This document shows, in pieces, positions 1 through 7,702 of a DNA stretch of 14,468 bases (within the stretch, counting starts at the first letter, position 1; every line of letters starts with the position of its first letter). The notes below the pieces were generated by a model. It was not told the origin of the DNA. It saw only the letters and a list, made by a program, of their open reading frames with translations, and searched no databases. The DNA is from Clostridia bacterium (GTDB taxonomy: Bacteria; Bacillota; DSM-521; Neomoorellales; Neomoorellaceae): the NCBI GenBank assembly GCA_012727745.1, contig JAAYGJ010000130.1, positions 1 through 14,468 on the forward strand, in the 5' to 3' direction. The translations under genes were made by a program, and so were the position numbers.

Positions 1-45
1 CAATATGAGGCTCTGGCTGAGAAGATTGTTGATTTTGAAATCTAG
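1..45 (+). CDS. mraZ: MraZ, C-terminal end only (partial)
   Basis: The window opens inside a reading frame whose last 14 codons read QYEALAEKIVDFEI, followed by TAG at 43-45. MraZ proteins, DNA-binding transcriptional regulators with SpoVT/AbrB-like folds, commonly end in a similar acidic-aliphatic tail, and mraZ is the usual first gene of the dcw cluster directly before rsmH. Identification rests on the short tail plus this position; the DNA-binding part lies outside the window. The stop is 12 nt before the proposed rsmH start, so the two genes are probably cotranscribed. With so few residues this is a context call more than a sequence-based one. Confidence 0.75.
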   Translation, partial: QYEALAEKIVDFEI

Positions 46-57
46 GGGTGGCTATGC

Positions 58-1014
58 TTGCCATTTGCTCATAAACCGGTGCTTGTTGCGGAAGTTTTAC
101 ACTTTCTTGAACCCCGCTCAGGTGAAATATTTGTTGATGCAACGGTAGGGGGAGGCGGTCACAGCAGTATGCTAATTCACCGCCTGCTCCCGGGGGGGCG
201 TTTAATAGGCCTGGATCGTGACCCGGAGGCTATTAATGCTGCCAGGGAACGGTTGGCTGACTACAGTGATAACGTAGAACTAGTGCAGGCTGACTTTAGA
301 GATTTGAAGAAGGTGTTAACAGAAAAGGGGATTGGGGCCGTTGATGGCCTTCTTTTTGACCTGGGAGTTTCATCTTACCAGCTGGATAATCCAGAAAGGG
401 GGTTTAGCTATCAGAGGGAAGCCCCGCTGGACATGCGTATGAGTCCGGAGCAGGAATTGACGGCAGCAGATATTGTTAATAACTGGTCGGAGGAAAAACT
501 GGCAACAATTATCTGGCAGTACGGGGAGGAACGCTGGGCCAGGCGCATAGCAGCTTTTATTGTTGCAGCTCGCAAAAAGGCTCCTCTAGTGACTACTACC
601 CAGCTGGTAGATATCATAAAAGCGGCAATTCCGGCAGGGGCCAGGAGGTCCGGACCTCATCCCGCCAAACGGACCTTCCAGGCCCTCCGAATTGCTATAA
701 ATGGCGAATTAGAAGCTATCAGAACAGCCCTAGAAAAGCTGGAAGAGATCTTGAAACCGGGTGGACGGGTGGGAGTTATTTCTTTTCACTCCTTGGAAGA
801 CAGGATCGTAAAAAATTGTTTCCAGCAGTTGAGCGGGCGTTGTACCTGTCTGCCAGATTTTCCCATCTGTGTTTGCGGGCAGCGGCAAGTGTTGACAGTG
901 CTAACGCGCAGACCTGTTTTTCCTTCGGCGGAAGAAATTGCTGCTAACCCCAGGGCGCGAAGCGCCAGGTTGAGAGTTGCCCGGCGGGTTCTAAAGGGAA
1001 AGGAAGGTGAATAA
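58..1014 (+). CDS. rsmH: 16S rRNA (cytosine(1402)-N(4))-methyltransferase RsmH
   Basis: This SAM-dependent enzyme (formerly MraW) methylates N4 of C1402 in 16S rRNA in the ribosomal P site. The 318-residue product has the usual family length. Visible motifs are the SAM-binding loop DATVGGGGHS (27-36), the acidic strand end GLDRD (51-55), the family signature FDLGVSSYQLD (100-110), the segment HPAKRTFQALRIAIN (201-215) and ISFHSLEDRI (241-250). Two CxC pairs near 262-273 (CTC...CVC) are also usual in the family. The start is TTG at 58, preceded by AGGGGTGG (44-51) at good spacing. An ATG at 54 is in another frame and ends after six codons. The gene lies 12 nt after mraZ and 3 nt before ftsL, so operon membership is very likely. 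Confidence 0.95.
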   Translation: MPFAHKPVLVAEVLHFLEPRSGEIFVDATVGGGGHSSMLIHRLLPGGRLIGLDRDPEAINAARERLADYSDNVELVQADFRDLKKVLTEKGIGAVDGLLFDLGVSSYQLDNPERGFSYQREAPLDMRMSPEQELTAADIVNNWSEEKLATIIWQYGEERWARRIAAFIVAARKKAPLVTTTQLVDIIKAAIPAGARRSGPHPAKRTFQALRIAINGELEAIRTALEKLEEILKPGGRVGVISFHSLEDRIVKNCFQQLSGRCTCLPDFPICVCGQRQVLTVLTRRPVFPSAEEIAANPRARSARLRVARRVLKGKEGE

Positions 1015-1017
1015 GTT

Positions 1018-1515
1018 ATGTTAGCAGCACCACAGGAACTTGCCTATAAGCTTAATACTGAGGCGCCACGCTCCGCCCGTAGTTACCGGGGGAAGAGCAG
1101 TGCCAGGCAAAAATTAAAAATTCTGGCATTGGTATTGCTTGCTCTCCTCCTTTGTTTCGGCATGACCTTTATGACAGTCGTAAACGTATTGATGGGCTAT
1201 AAAATTACCAGCATCAAACAAGAAATAAATTCCTTGCAAAGAGAGAATGAGAGGTTACAGCTAGAGGTCGCCCGCTTGAGGGCACCGGAAAGGATAGCCG
1301 CTGTAGCTACCGAACAGTTGGGGATGGCCGAACCTCAGGCAGAGCAAATTTGTTATGTCCCGGTTGAGGCTGACGCCCGGCAAATGGTAGCTTTACAACC
1401 GGTAGTACCGGCAACGGAGATAATTGCCGCCACGCCCCAATCCTGGTTACAGGCTCTTTCCCGGGTGTTGCAGCAATGGCTCGGTTCGGAACGGGTGGCC
1501 AGAGCTAGCGGATGA
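1018..1515 (+). CDS. ftsL: Cell division protein FtsL
   Basis: This is a small bitopic membrane protein of 165 residues: a basic cytoplasmic N-terminus (about 1-33), one hydrophobic segment (about 34-58, LALVLLALLLCFG onward), then an extracellular heptad-rich coiled coil (about 62-90, with KQEINSLQRENERLQLEVARL). FtsL-family proteins pair with DivIC/FtsB and regulate the FtsW-FtsI synthase at the septum. The conserved post-coil motif ERIAAVATEQLGM (91-103) fits FtsL. About 45 residues follow the conserved part (after VPV, 114-116), with a predicted amphipathic stretch around SWLQALSRVLQQWLG; that makes it longer than many FtsL proteins. The start ATG is 3 nt after the rsmH stop, with AGGAAGG (1001-1007) as ribosome binding site. 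Position between rsmH and the class B PBP gene supports the name, since sequence conservation in FtsL is low. Confidence 0.85.
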   Translation: MLAAPQELAYKLNTEAPRSARSYRGKSSARQKLKILALVLLALLLCFGMTFMTVVNVLMGYKITSIKQEINSLQRENERLQLEVARLRAPERIAAVATEQLGMAEPQAEQICYVPVEADARQMVALQPVVPATEIIAATPQSWLQALSRVLQQWLGSERVARASG

Positions 1516-1566
1516 GACAGTGTTTAAGCAGTTTCTGGCCCAGCTGGTTAAGGGGCGAAGGGATAT

Positions 1567-3690
1567 ATGCAGACAACGATTAAAATGCGCAAACGCCTCG
1601 TTTTAGTCTTTGTTGTTTTAGCAGCATGTTTACTGGTAGTGCTAGGCAGGGTAGCGTGGTTACAATTTGTTCGCGGGAGTGAATTACAAGAAAAAGCGCT
1701 GTATAATCGTCTCAACGTTATGCCCGTGACACCGCAACGGGGAGTTATTTATGACCGCAACGGGCATGAGCTGGCAATAAGCATATCGACGGACTATATT
1801 GGTGCTTTTCCTCAGGAAATAAAGGACTCCGGCAGAGCGGAAGAGATTGCCCGGCAGCTGGCAACTATTTTGGAATTATCTTTTGCTGAAGTGTATGAAA
1901 AAATAACCCGCAATTCGGGCTTTGAGTTTGTTGCCCGTCAAGTGGAATTTACTAAATCTCAGCAGATTAAAAATTTAAAACTACCCGGCATTGAAGTAGT
2001 ACCGGAGTACCGGCGCTATTATCCCAATGGACCTCTGGCTGCCCATGTGCTGGGATTTTGCGGAATCGATAACCAGGGCCTGGAGGGCCTGGAGGTTATG
2101 TATGAGTCTCAGCTTGCCGGGGAAGCAGGTAAAATAGTGCTTGAATTTGACGCCCTGGCCCATGAAATACCCGGGGCTACCCACCGTTATATACCGCCTG
2201 TAAACGGCCATAGTCTGGTGTTGACAATTGACCAGACCATCCAATATATCGCTGAACGCGAGCTGGAAAAAATCATGGCCAGTCCTACCAATCCCCGCAA
2301 GGCCAATATTATTGTCATGGATCCCAAAACGGGAGAAATACTGGCTATGGCCAGCCGACCTGCCTTTGATCCCAATAACTACAATAAGTACCCTGAAGAG
2401 CTCTGGGGCAACCCTCTGGTCAGGGACGCTTACGAACCTGGTTCGGCTTTTAAAATTATTACTGCAGCCGTTGCTTTGGAAGAAGGGGTTGTGTCGCCGG
2501 AGGATCCTTTTTATGATCCTGGCTATATAAAAGTGGGGCCGGATACGGTCCATTGCTGGTTATCCCCTATGGGTCACGGCAGTCAGACTTTTTCTGAGGG
2601 TGTAAGAAATTCTTGCAACCCGGTATTTGTGCAAACAGCGCTGCGCATAGAGGAAAAGAAGAGAAACCTGCTCTATGATTATCTTTATGCTTTTGGTTTT
2701 GGTAAGCCTACCGGGATTGATTTAACAGGTGAGGGGTCGGGACTGTTAATTCCCCGGGAGCAGTTAAAACCCATTAATATTGCCACCATTGGCATTGGCC
2801 AGGGTATTGCCGTGACGCCGGTACAATTGATAACTGCCGTAGCTGCTGTGGCTAACGGCGGCAAGCTAATGCGCCCCCAGCTGGTAAAAGAAATCCGGAT
2901 TGAGGGCGAAGCGCCGCAGGTAATAAAACCGGAAGTGGTGCGCCAGGTTATATCGCCGGCAACTTCTAAAACTCTGGCGGAAATGTTAGAAAGCGTTGTT
3001 AGCGAAGGAACGGGACGTAATGCTTATATCGAAGGTTACCGGGTGGCCGGTAAAACAGGTACAGCCCAGAAGGCTGGTCCCGGTGGCTATATGGAAGGAA
3101 AATATGTTGCTTCTTTTATCGGCTTTGCTCCGGCCAATGACCCGCGTCTGGTGGCTCTGGTAACTATCGATGAACCTAAAGGATATCCTTATTATGGCGG
3201 TACCTTAGCAGCACCTATTTTTAAAGCAGTGGTAGAAGACGCCCTGCATTATTTGCAGGTTCCACCCCAGTACAGTAGTGACCAGAAAAATGAGAGCGAA
3301 CGTCCAGAGATGGTAATTGTCCCTGACGTAGTAGGAATGGATTTAAAGACCGCTCAGGCAGCTTTGCAGCAAGCGGGTCTGGAGGCAAAGGTGGAGGGCG
3401 AGGGAGGCCAGGTTGTGGCGCAGGTACCTAAAGCAGGAGCAAAAGTAACCGGCGGCAGCAAAGTCATACTATATATGCAGGGAGGCACTCAAAACCCCGC
3501 TGTACCGGACGTTACCGGCTTAAGGATTGGCGAAGCTGCTGAAGTGTTGGAGGCCTATGGCCTAGGGCTGGTGCCTCAGGGGAGCGGCCAGGCGGCAGAA
3601 CAGAGCCCTGTTCCCGGGACGGTTGTCCCCGCAGGCAGCAAAGTAACGGTTAAATTCTTTGAACCGGCCCAAGAGGTCCTGGGACCTTAA
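1567..3690 (+). CDS. spoVD: Class B penicillin-binding protein with two PASTA domains (FtsI/SpoVD type)
   Basis: This is a septal D,D-transpeptidase that cross-links peptidoglycan outside the membrane. The 707 residues contain an N-terminal transmembrane anchor (about 9-28), a dimerisation/pedestal domain (about 55-200, with PQRGVIYDRNG at 56-66), and a transpeptidase domain with all three active-site motifs: S293-A-F-K296, S349-C-N351 and K496-T-G-T. Two PASTA repeats follow (about 583-638 and 645-698, each opening with VPDV). Bacillus has separate pbpB and spoVD genes here; this window has one, so it may serve vegetative septation, sporulation or both, and the symbol is uncertain (ftsI is equally defensible). 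The ATG at 1567 is preceded by GAAGGGA (1557-1563) and AAGGGG (1550-1555); a second ATG at 1585 is less well spaced. A terminator-like hairpin follows the stop. Confidence 0.92.
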   Translation: MQTTIKMRKRLVLVFVVLAACLLVVLGRVAWLQFVRGSELQEKALYNRLNVMPVTPQRGVIYDRNGHELAISISTDYIGAFPQEIKDSGRAEEIARQLATILELSFAEVYEKITRNSGFEFVARQVEFTKSQQIKNLKLPGIEVVPEYRRYYPNGPLAAHVLGFCGIDNQGLEGLEVMYESQLAGEAGKIVLEFDALAHEIPGATHRYIPPVNGHSLVLTIDQTIQYIAERELEKIMASPTNPRKANIIVMDPKTGEILAMASRPAFDPNNYNKYPEELWGNPLVRDAYEPGSAFKIITAAVALEEGVVSPEDPFYDPGYIKVGPDTVHCWLSPMGHGSQTFSEGVRNSCNPVFVQTALRIEEKKRNLLYDYLYAFGFGKPTGIDLTGEGSGLLIPREQLKPINIATIGIGQGIAVTPVQLITAVAAVANGGKLMRPQLVKEIRIEGEAPQVIKPEVVRQVISPATSKTLAEMLESVVSEGTGRNAYIEGYRVAGKTGTAQKAGPGGYMEGKYVASFIGFAPANDPRLVALVTIDEPKGYPYYGGTLAAPIFKAVVEDALHYLQVPPQYSSDQKNESERPEMVIVPDVVGMDLKTAQAALQQAGLEAKVEGEGGQVVAQVPKAGAKVTGGSKVILYMQGGTQNPAVPDVTGLRIGEAAEVLEAYGLGLVPQGSGQAAEQSPVPGTVVPAGSKVTVKFFEPAQEVLGP

Positions 3691-3695
3691 GGAGG

Positions 3696-3725
3696 ATAGC
3701 CCGGCCAAGCCAGCCGGGCTATTTT
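3696..3725 (+). terminator. Probable intrinsic terminator after the PBP gene
   Basis: ATAGCCCGGC (3696-3705) and GCCGGGCTAT (3713-3722) form a perfect 10-bp inverted repeat around a 7-nt loop, followed by TTT at 3723-3725, so the U run is four long including the last stem base. It begins 6 nt after the spoVD stop. The strong stem favours termination; the short U run suggests it may be partial, allowing read-through into murE. Confidence 0.6.
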
Positions 3726-3774
3726 AAGGACTAAACTGCCATAAGATGGCAACAATATAGAAGCGATTGTGCTA

Positions 3775-3803
3775 AAGACATCAGGGCATATTTCAGGTAC
3801 AAT
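3775..3803 (+). promoter_or_regulatory. Putative sigma-A type promoter for murE
   Basis: AAGACA (3775-3780, four of six matches to TTGACA) is separated by 17 nt from TACAAT (3798-3803, five of six matches to TATAAT). The expected transcript start near 3810 leaves a short leader carrying the murE ribosome binding site AAGGAGG (3821-3827). It lies in one of the two spacers over 100 nt in the window (3691-3838) and downstream of the terminator-like hairpin, which is where an internal promoter is expected. Only the consensus match is seen; activity is inferred. Confidence 0.5.
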
Positions 3804-3838
3804 ACAAAGGGGAAGAAGCAAAGGAGGGATGGCCGGCA

Positions 3839-5350
3839 ATGACTCTTGCTGAGCTTAGCGCCGTATTAGATATTATTGACCGGGGCGGCGAGCAAAATAT
3901 CCACTTGACCGGTCTCCATTATGATTCCCGCCGGGTACGGCCCGGTTTTCTCTTCGTAGCCATCAAAGGCTTTCAAACTGACGGCCATTTATATATAAAT
4001 GATGCCCTGCAACGGGGAGCAGTTGCCGTCGTAATAGAACGGGAGCTGGACCTGCCTCCCGGAACAGCCTGGATACGGGTGGCCAACAGCCGTCAGGCCT
4101 TGGGGCAGCTGGCAGCAAGGTTTTATGGTTATCCCGGAAGCAGCTTGCGCCTGATCGGAGTTACCGGCACCAATGGCAAAACTACTACAACCCACCTTAT
4201 CAAGGAGGTCCTGGAGGCTGCCGGCCGCCCTACCGGGTTGCTGGGGACTATTGGCTTCCGCTTGGGAACAAAGGTGTTACAAACGGAACGGACTACTCCT
4301 GAAGCATTGGATTTACAGGCTATTTTTCGTGAACTGCTAGAAAATCAGGCGCAGGCGGCAGTTATGGAGGTATCCTCCCACGCCTTGACCCTGTACCGTA
4401 CTGAAGGGACTGAATTCGACGGGGCGGTCTTCACCAACCTGACTCAGGATCACTTGGATTTTCATCAGGATATGGAGAGCTACTTGAATGCCAAAGCCAT
4501 ACTGTTTAAGAGCCTGGGTCAGGGGGTTAAAAAGGGGCCCAAATATGCGGTAATTAACGGCGATGACCCTTATGGCAGCCGCTTGGCAGAACTTACCCCG
4601 GTGGAGGTAATTACCTATGGGCGCAACTCTGCCTGCCAGGTCAGGGCGGAGAAAGTCAGGCTGGCCCCTGATGGAGCCACCTGCCGGGTGGTCTTTCCCG
4701 GCGGAGTTCTCGATTTGAAGCTTAAGTTGACAGGTCTGTTTAATATTTATAATGCCCTGGCTGCTTTTGCGGTAGGTTTGCAGGAGGGTGTTGAGCCGGC
4801 AACTGTGGCTACCGCCTTAAGTCAGGTTAGGGGGGTCCCCGGCCGTTTTGAAAGGGTAGACAGGGGGCAACCTTTCACCGTAGTTGTAGATTATGCCCAT
4901 ACCCCTGACGGCCTGAAAAATATCCTTCAGGCAGCTCGCCAGGTTACTGCCGGGCGGCTGCTGACGGTTTTCGGTTGTGGCGGCGACCGGGATAGGGGCA
5001 AGCGTCCTTTAATGGGACAGGTAGCGGCACAATTAAGCGACTATTGTATCGTGACCTCTGATAACCCCCGTAGTGAAGAACCCCAGGCTAGTATTGCTGA
5101 TATTGTGCCAGGCCTGGAAAAGGTTGCCAGCGCCGCTTATCAGCGGATAGTTGACCGGCGCCAGGCTATTGCCACAGCTCTGGCTTTGGCTAGGCCCCGG
5201 GACATGGTCGTGATTGCAGGCAAAGGTCATGAAACTTACCAGCTTGTCAAAGATAAAATTCTACCCTTCGATGACCGCCAGGTAGTTCGGGAGGAGCTGG
5301 CGGCTCTGGGTTATACGGAGAATAGGCATGATGTTTACAGCAACGATTGA
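3839..5350 (+). CDS. murE: UDP-MurNAc-tripeptide synthetase MurE (meso-DAP-adding)
   Basis: This cytoplasmic ATP-dependent ligase adds the third stem-peptide residue to UDP-MurNAc-L-Ala-D-Glu. The 503-residue length is typical. Visible features are the N-terminal substrate-binding domain (DSRRVRPGFLFVAIKG, 29-44), the ATP loop GVTGTNGKTTTT (107-118), the MEVSSHAL segment (176-183), the lysine expected to be carbamylated (K219 in YLNAKA), the central/C-terminal junction (PGRFERV, 334-340) and GGDRDRGKRP (381-390). The DNPR motif at 408-411 is the known marker of meso-diaminopimelate specificity, so the wall is predicted to be DAP-type. The start ATG is 11 nt after AAGGAGG. The 3' end overlaps murF by 23 nt, which implies coupled translation. 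Confidence 0.96.
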   Translation: MTLAELSAVLDIIDRGGEQNIHLTGLHYDSRRVRPGFLFVAIKGFQTDGHLYINDALQRGAVAVVIERELDLPPGTAWIRVANSRQALGQLAARFYGYPGSSLRLIGVTGTNGKTTTTHLIKEVLEAAGRPTGLLGTIGFRLGTKVLQTERTTPEALDLQAIFRELLENQAQAAVMEVSSHALTLYRTEGTEFDGAVFTNLTQDHLDFHQDMESYLNAKAILFKSLGQGVKKGPKYAVINGDDPYGSRLAELTPVEVITYGRNSACQVRAEKVRLAPDGATCRVVFPGGVLDLKLKLTGLFNIYNALAAFAVGLQEGVEPATVATALSQVRGVPGRFERVDRGQPFTVVVDYAHTPDGLKNILQAARQVTAGRLLTVFGCGGDRDRGKRPLMGQVAAQLSDYCIVTSDNPRSEEPQASIADIVPGLEKVASAAYQRIVDRRQAIATALALARPRDMVVIAGKGHETYQLVKDKILPFDDRQVVREELAALGYTENRHDVYSND

Positions 5351-6731
5351 GAAACTGAAAAAAATAATTGGTGGCAGATTGCTTTACGGTGAGCCTGGCA
5401 GTGAAGTTAAAGGAGTTAGCACCGACAGCCGGACGCTCCAACCGGGAATGCTCTTTATAGCTCTCAAAGGAGAAAGGTATGATGGTCATAATTTTATAAC
5501 TGCAGCTATACAGCGTGGGGCGGCGGCGGTAGCAGGTGAATATTTTTCCGCCGAGCTGCTGGCCGGCCGGCAGCAAGGGCCGGCGCTGCTGGAGGTGCCT
5601 GACAGCTTGCGAGCATTGCAGGATCTGGCTGCTTATCACCGCAGCGAGATATTACAGGGCCCGGTAATTGCCGTAACCGGCTCCAGCGGAAAGACGACCA
5701 CCAAAAATTTGCTGGCAGCAGTTCTGGCTCCTGCCTACAGGGTCTTAAAGAACCGGGGCAATTATAACAATGAAATAGGATTGCCGCTAACTTTACTGGA
5801 TTTAGAGGCAGGACACCAGGCCCTGGTGGTGGAGATGGCTATGCGGGGCCGGGGCCAGATAAGGGAGCTGTGCGAGATTGCCCGGCCCGAAATTGGTGTT
5901 ATTACCAATATCGGTACAGCTCATCAGGAACTGCTGGGTTCGGTGGCCAATATTGCTGCTGCCAAAGGGGAAATGCTCCAATCACTACCAGCTGACGGCC
6001 TGGCTGTTTTGAACGGTGATGACGAATGGTGCCGCCGCCTGGCACTTGGCTGCCCTTGTCAGGTACTATTTTATGGTCTTCATAGTAAGGTAGATATAGG
6101 TGCCAGCGATGTTGTCAATTTAGGCTTAGAAGGGACCGCCTTTACGGCTGTGCTGGCAGGGCAGAGGTACCCCGCCAGGATCCCGGTGCCGGGGCTGCAT
6201 AATGTATATAACACCCTGGCGGCGCTGGCAGTGGGACATTATCTGGGCCTGGAACCTGCCGTTATGTTGAAGAGTATAGCTGACTGGCCTTTTGAGGATC
6301 TGCGCCAGGAGTTGCGCCCCGGGCCGGGCGGCTGCCTGGTTTTTAACGATGCCTATAACGCTAATCCCGAATCGATGCAGGCCGCACTCAAGACCCTGGC
6401 CGGTTTGCCGGGACGAAAAGTGGCTGTCCTGGGAGATATGTATGAACTGGGCCCTGAAACGGCCGAGCTCCACCGGCAGATTGGACGTTTGGCTGCTGAA
6501 CTGGACCTGTACCGCTTGATTACAGTGGGTAAATTGGCGCGGGAAATTGCTGCCGGGGCTCTAGCCGCAGCTATGCCTGCTGAGCGCGTTTTCAGTTGTA
6601 CTGATCACTACCAGGCAACACAATATTTAGAGGAACTGGGCCGCGGTGATGTAGTACTATTTAAAGGCTCCCGCCTGGCCGCCATGGAAAAAGTCCTGGC
6701 TATCTGGGAGGGAGGGGCGGCAAATGACTGA
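5328..6731 (+). CDS. murF: UDP-MurNAc-tripeptide:D-alanyl-D-alanine ligase MurF
   Basis: MurF attaches D-Ala-D-Ala to the UDP-MurNAc tripeptide, completing the cytoplasmic pentapeptide precursor. The 467 residues show the N-terminal domain (STDSRTLQPGMLFIALKGE, 31-49), ATP loop TGSSGKTTTK (117-126), NRGNYNNEIG (142-151), VITNIGTAH (191-199), the MurF-typical NDAYNANPESM (340-350) and LGDMYELG (368-375), and KGSR (446-449). The gene starts inside murE; of the tandem ATGs at 5328 and 5331, the first is 7 nt after GGAG (5317-5320) and is preferred, but the second is equally possible. The end overlaps mraY by 8 nt. No anomalies are seen. Confidence 0.96.
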   Translation: MMFTATIEKLKKIIGGRLLYGEPGSEVKGVSTDSRTLQPGMLFIALKGERYDGHNFITAAIQRGAAAVAGEYFSAELLAGRQQGPALLEVPDSLRALQDLAAYHRSEILQGPVIAVTGSSGKTTTKNLLAAVLAPAYRVLKNRGNYNNEIGLPLTLLDLEAGHQALVVEMAMRGRGQIRELCEIARPEIGVITNIGTAHQELLGSVANIAAAKGEMLQSLPADGLAVLNGDDEWCRRLALGCPCQVLFYGLHSKVDIGASDVVNLGLEGTAFTAVLAGQRYPARIPVPGLHNVYNTLAALAVGHYLGLEPAVMLKSIADWPFEDLRQELRPGPGGCLVFNDAYNANPESMQAALKTLAGLPGRKVAVLGDMYELGPETAELHRQIGRLAAELDLYRLITVGKLAREIAAGALAAAMPAERVFSCTDHYQATQYLEELGRGDVVLFKGSRLAAMEKVLAIWEGGAAND

Positions 6732-7680
6732 AGCGTTTAAAGCTCTGGGCTTGGCTACAACAATTACTATAATTCTGGGGCCGCCAATTATTGCTGTTCT
6801 CAGGCGCTTAAAGGCCGGGCAAACAGTCCGCAGTGACGGCCCCCGGCAGCACCTCTCTAAATCAGGTACACCTACAATGGGCGGCATTATGTTTCTGATC
6901 GGCCTCACGATAGCGGCATTAATAATTAAAAGGGATTCCCCTTTGCTGTTATCAGCTATTATTCTAACCTGGGGATTTGCCTTAATCGGCTTTGTCGATG
7001 ATAGTTTAAAGGTAGTCTTTCACCGCCCTCTTGGCCTCCTGGCCCGGCAAAAGCTGGGCGGCCAGATATTGTTGTCACTGGTAGCCGGTGTGGCAGCTAT
7101 GCAATGGCTGGGGCGGGGTAGTATTGTAGCTGTACCGCTCCTGGACTGGCAGTGGGATTTGGGCTGGTTTTACCCTTTCCTGGCGGCCCTGGTGTTGGTC
7201 AGCGCTGCCAATGCTGTTAATCTAACCGACGGCCTTGACGGCTTGGCTGCCGGAACTTGCTTTTGGGTAGCGCTGGCTTACGCTTTAATTGCCCTGGTTT
7301 CGGGTCAGGCAGAGATGGTAGTATTTGCCATGGCCCTGGCGGGAGGATGTTTAGGCTTTTTAGCGTATAACATTCATCCAGCGAAGGTTTTCATGGGAGA
7401 TACAGGTTCCCTGGCCCTGGGAGCAGCCCTGGGTTTTCTGGCCATCATGACCCGGACTGAGCTGCTATTTCCCCTACTGGGCGGAGTATTTGTAATTGAA
7501 GCCCTTTCAGTCATTATTCAGGTAATTTCTTTTCGCCTTACCGGCCGGCGTGTCTTCCGCATGAGCCCCCTGCATCATCATTTTGAACTGGCAGGCTGGT
7601 CGGAGGGCAAGGTTGTCGTCCTGTTCTGGGGCCTGACAATTATGCTGGCAGCAGGCGGCCTATATGTGCTGACTATTTAG
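6724..7680 (+). CDS. mraY: Phospho-N-acetylmuramoyl-pentapeptide transferase MraY
   Basis: This integral membrane enzyme transfers phospho-MurNAc-pentapeptide from UDP to undecaprenyl phosphate, forming lipid I on the inner face of the membrane. The 318-residue protein is strongly hydrophobic with about ten predicted membrane segments. Diagnostic motifs are SGTPTMGG (47-54), the FVDD pair (90-93), NLTDGLDG (166-173), KVFMGDTGSL (221-230) and the histidine motif SPLHHHFE (281-288). The aspartates of these motifs bind magnesium or substrate in known MraY enzymes. The ATG overlaps the murF stop region (8 nt) and has GGAGG (6711-6715) 8 nt upstream. The stop region enters a possible hairpin with the murD start. 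Confidence 0.96.
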   Translation: MTEAFKALGLATTITIILGPPIIAVLRRLKAGQTVRSDGPRQHLSKSGTPTMGGIMFLIGLTIAALIIKRDSPLLLSAIILTWGFALIGFVDDSLKVVFHRPLGLLARQKLGGQILLSLVAGVAAMQWLGRGSIVAVPLLDWQWDLGWFYPFLAALVLVSAANAVNLTDGLDGLAAGTCFWVALAYALIALVSGQAEMVVFAMALAGGCLGFLAYNIHPAKVFMGDTGSLALGAALGFLAIMTRTELLFPLLGGVFVIEALSVIIQVISFRLTGRRVFRMSPLHHHFELAGWSEGKVVVLFWGLTIMLAAGGLYVLTI

Positions 7681-7700
7681 CCTACAGGAAGAAGGTTAAA
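7676..7700 (+). promoter_or_regulatory. Possible coupling hairpin at the mraY-murD junction
   Basis: TTTAGCCT (7676-7683) can pair with AGGTTAAA (7693-7700): eight base pairs including one G-U wobble, with a 9-nt loop ACAGGAAGA. The mraY stop codon TAG (7678-7680) lies in the 5' arm. Most of the murD ribosome binding site is in the loop, with AAGG partly in the 3' arm, and the murD ATG follows 3 nt later. The pairing is seen; any role in translation is inferred. Confidence 0.35.
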
Positions 7701-7702
7701 AC

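Noticed and set aside
841..879. CxC...CxC cysteine pairs near the RsmH C-terminus, looking like a metal site
   Set aside because: The pattern is common in RsmH family members, so it is not a new feature.
1524..1551. Imperfect hairpin TTAAGCAG/CTGGTTAA in the ftsL-PBP gap
   Set aside because: It has a central mismatch, no U run, and does not enclose the SD or the stop codon, so it is too weak to call a terminator or coupling element.
1424..1606. 60-codon + strand frame bridging ftsL and the PBP gene
   Set aside because: It overlaps both neighbours out of frame, has no convincing SD, and has an unordered, low-complexity translation.
1981..2553. 190-codon open frame on the - strand inside the PBP gene
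   Set aside because: It lies wholly within a well-supported transpeptidase coding region, shows no recognisable motif or ribosome binding site, and is best seen as a shadow frame.
6126..6473. 115-codon open frame on the - strand inside murF
   Set aside because: It is fully covered by conserved MurF coding sequence and the translation looks like no known family.
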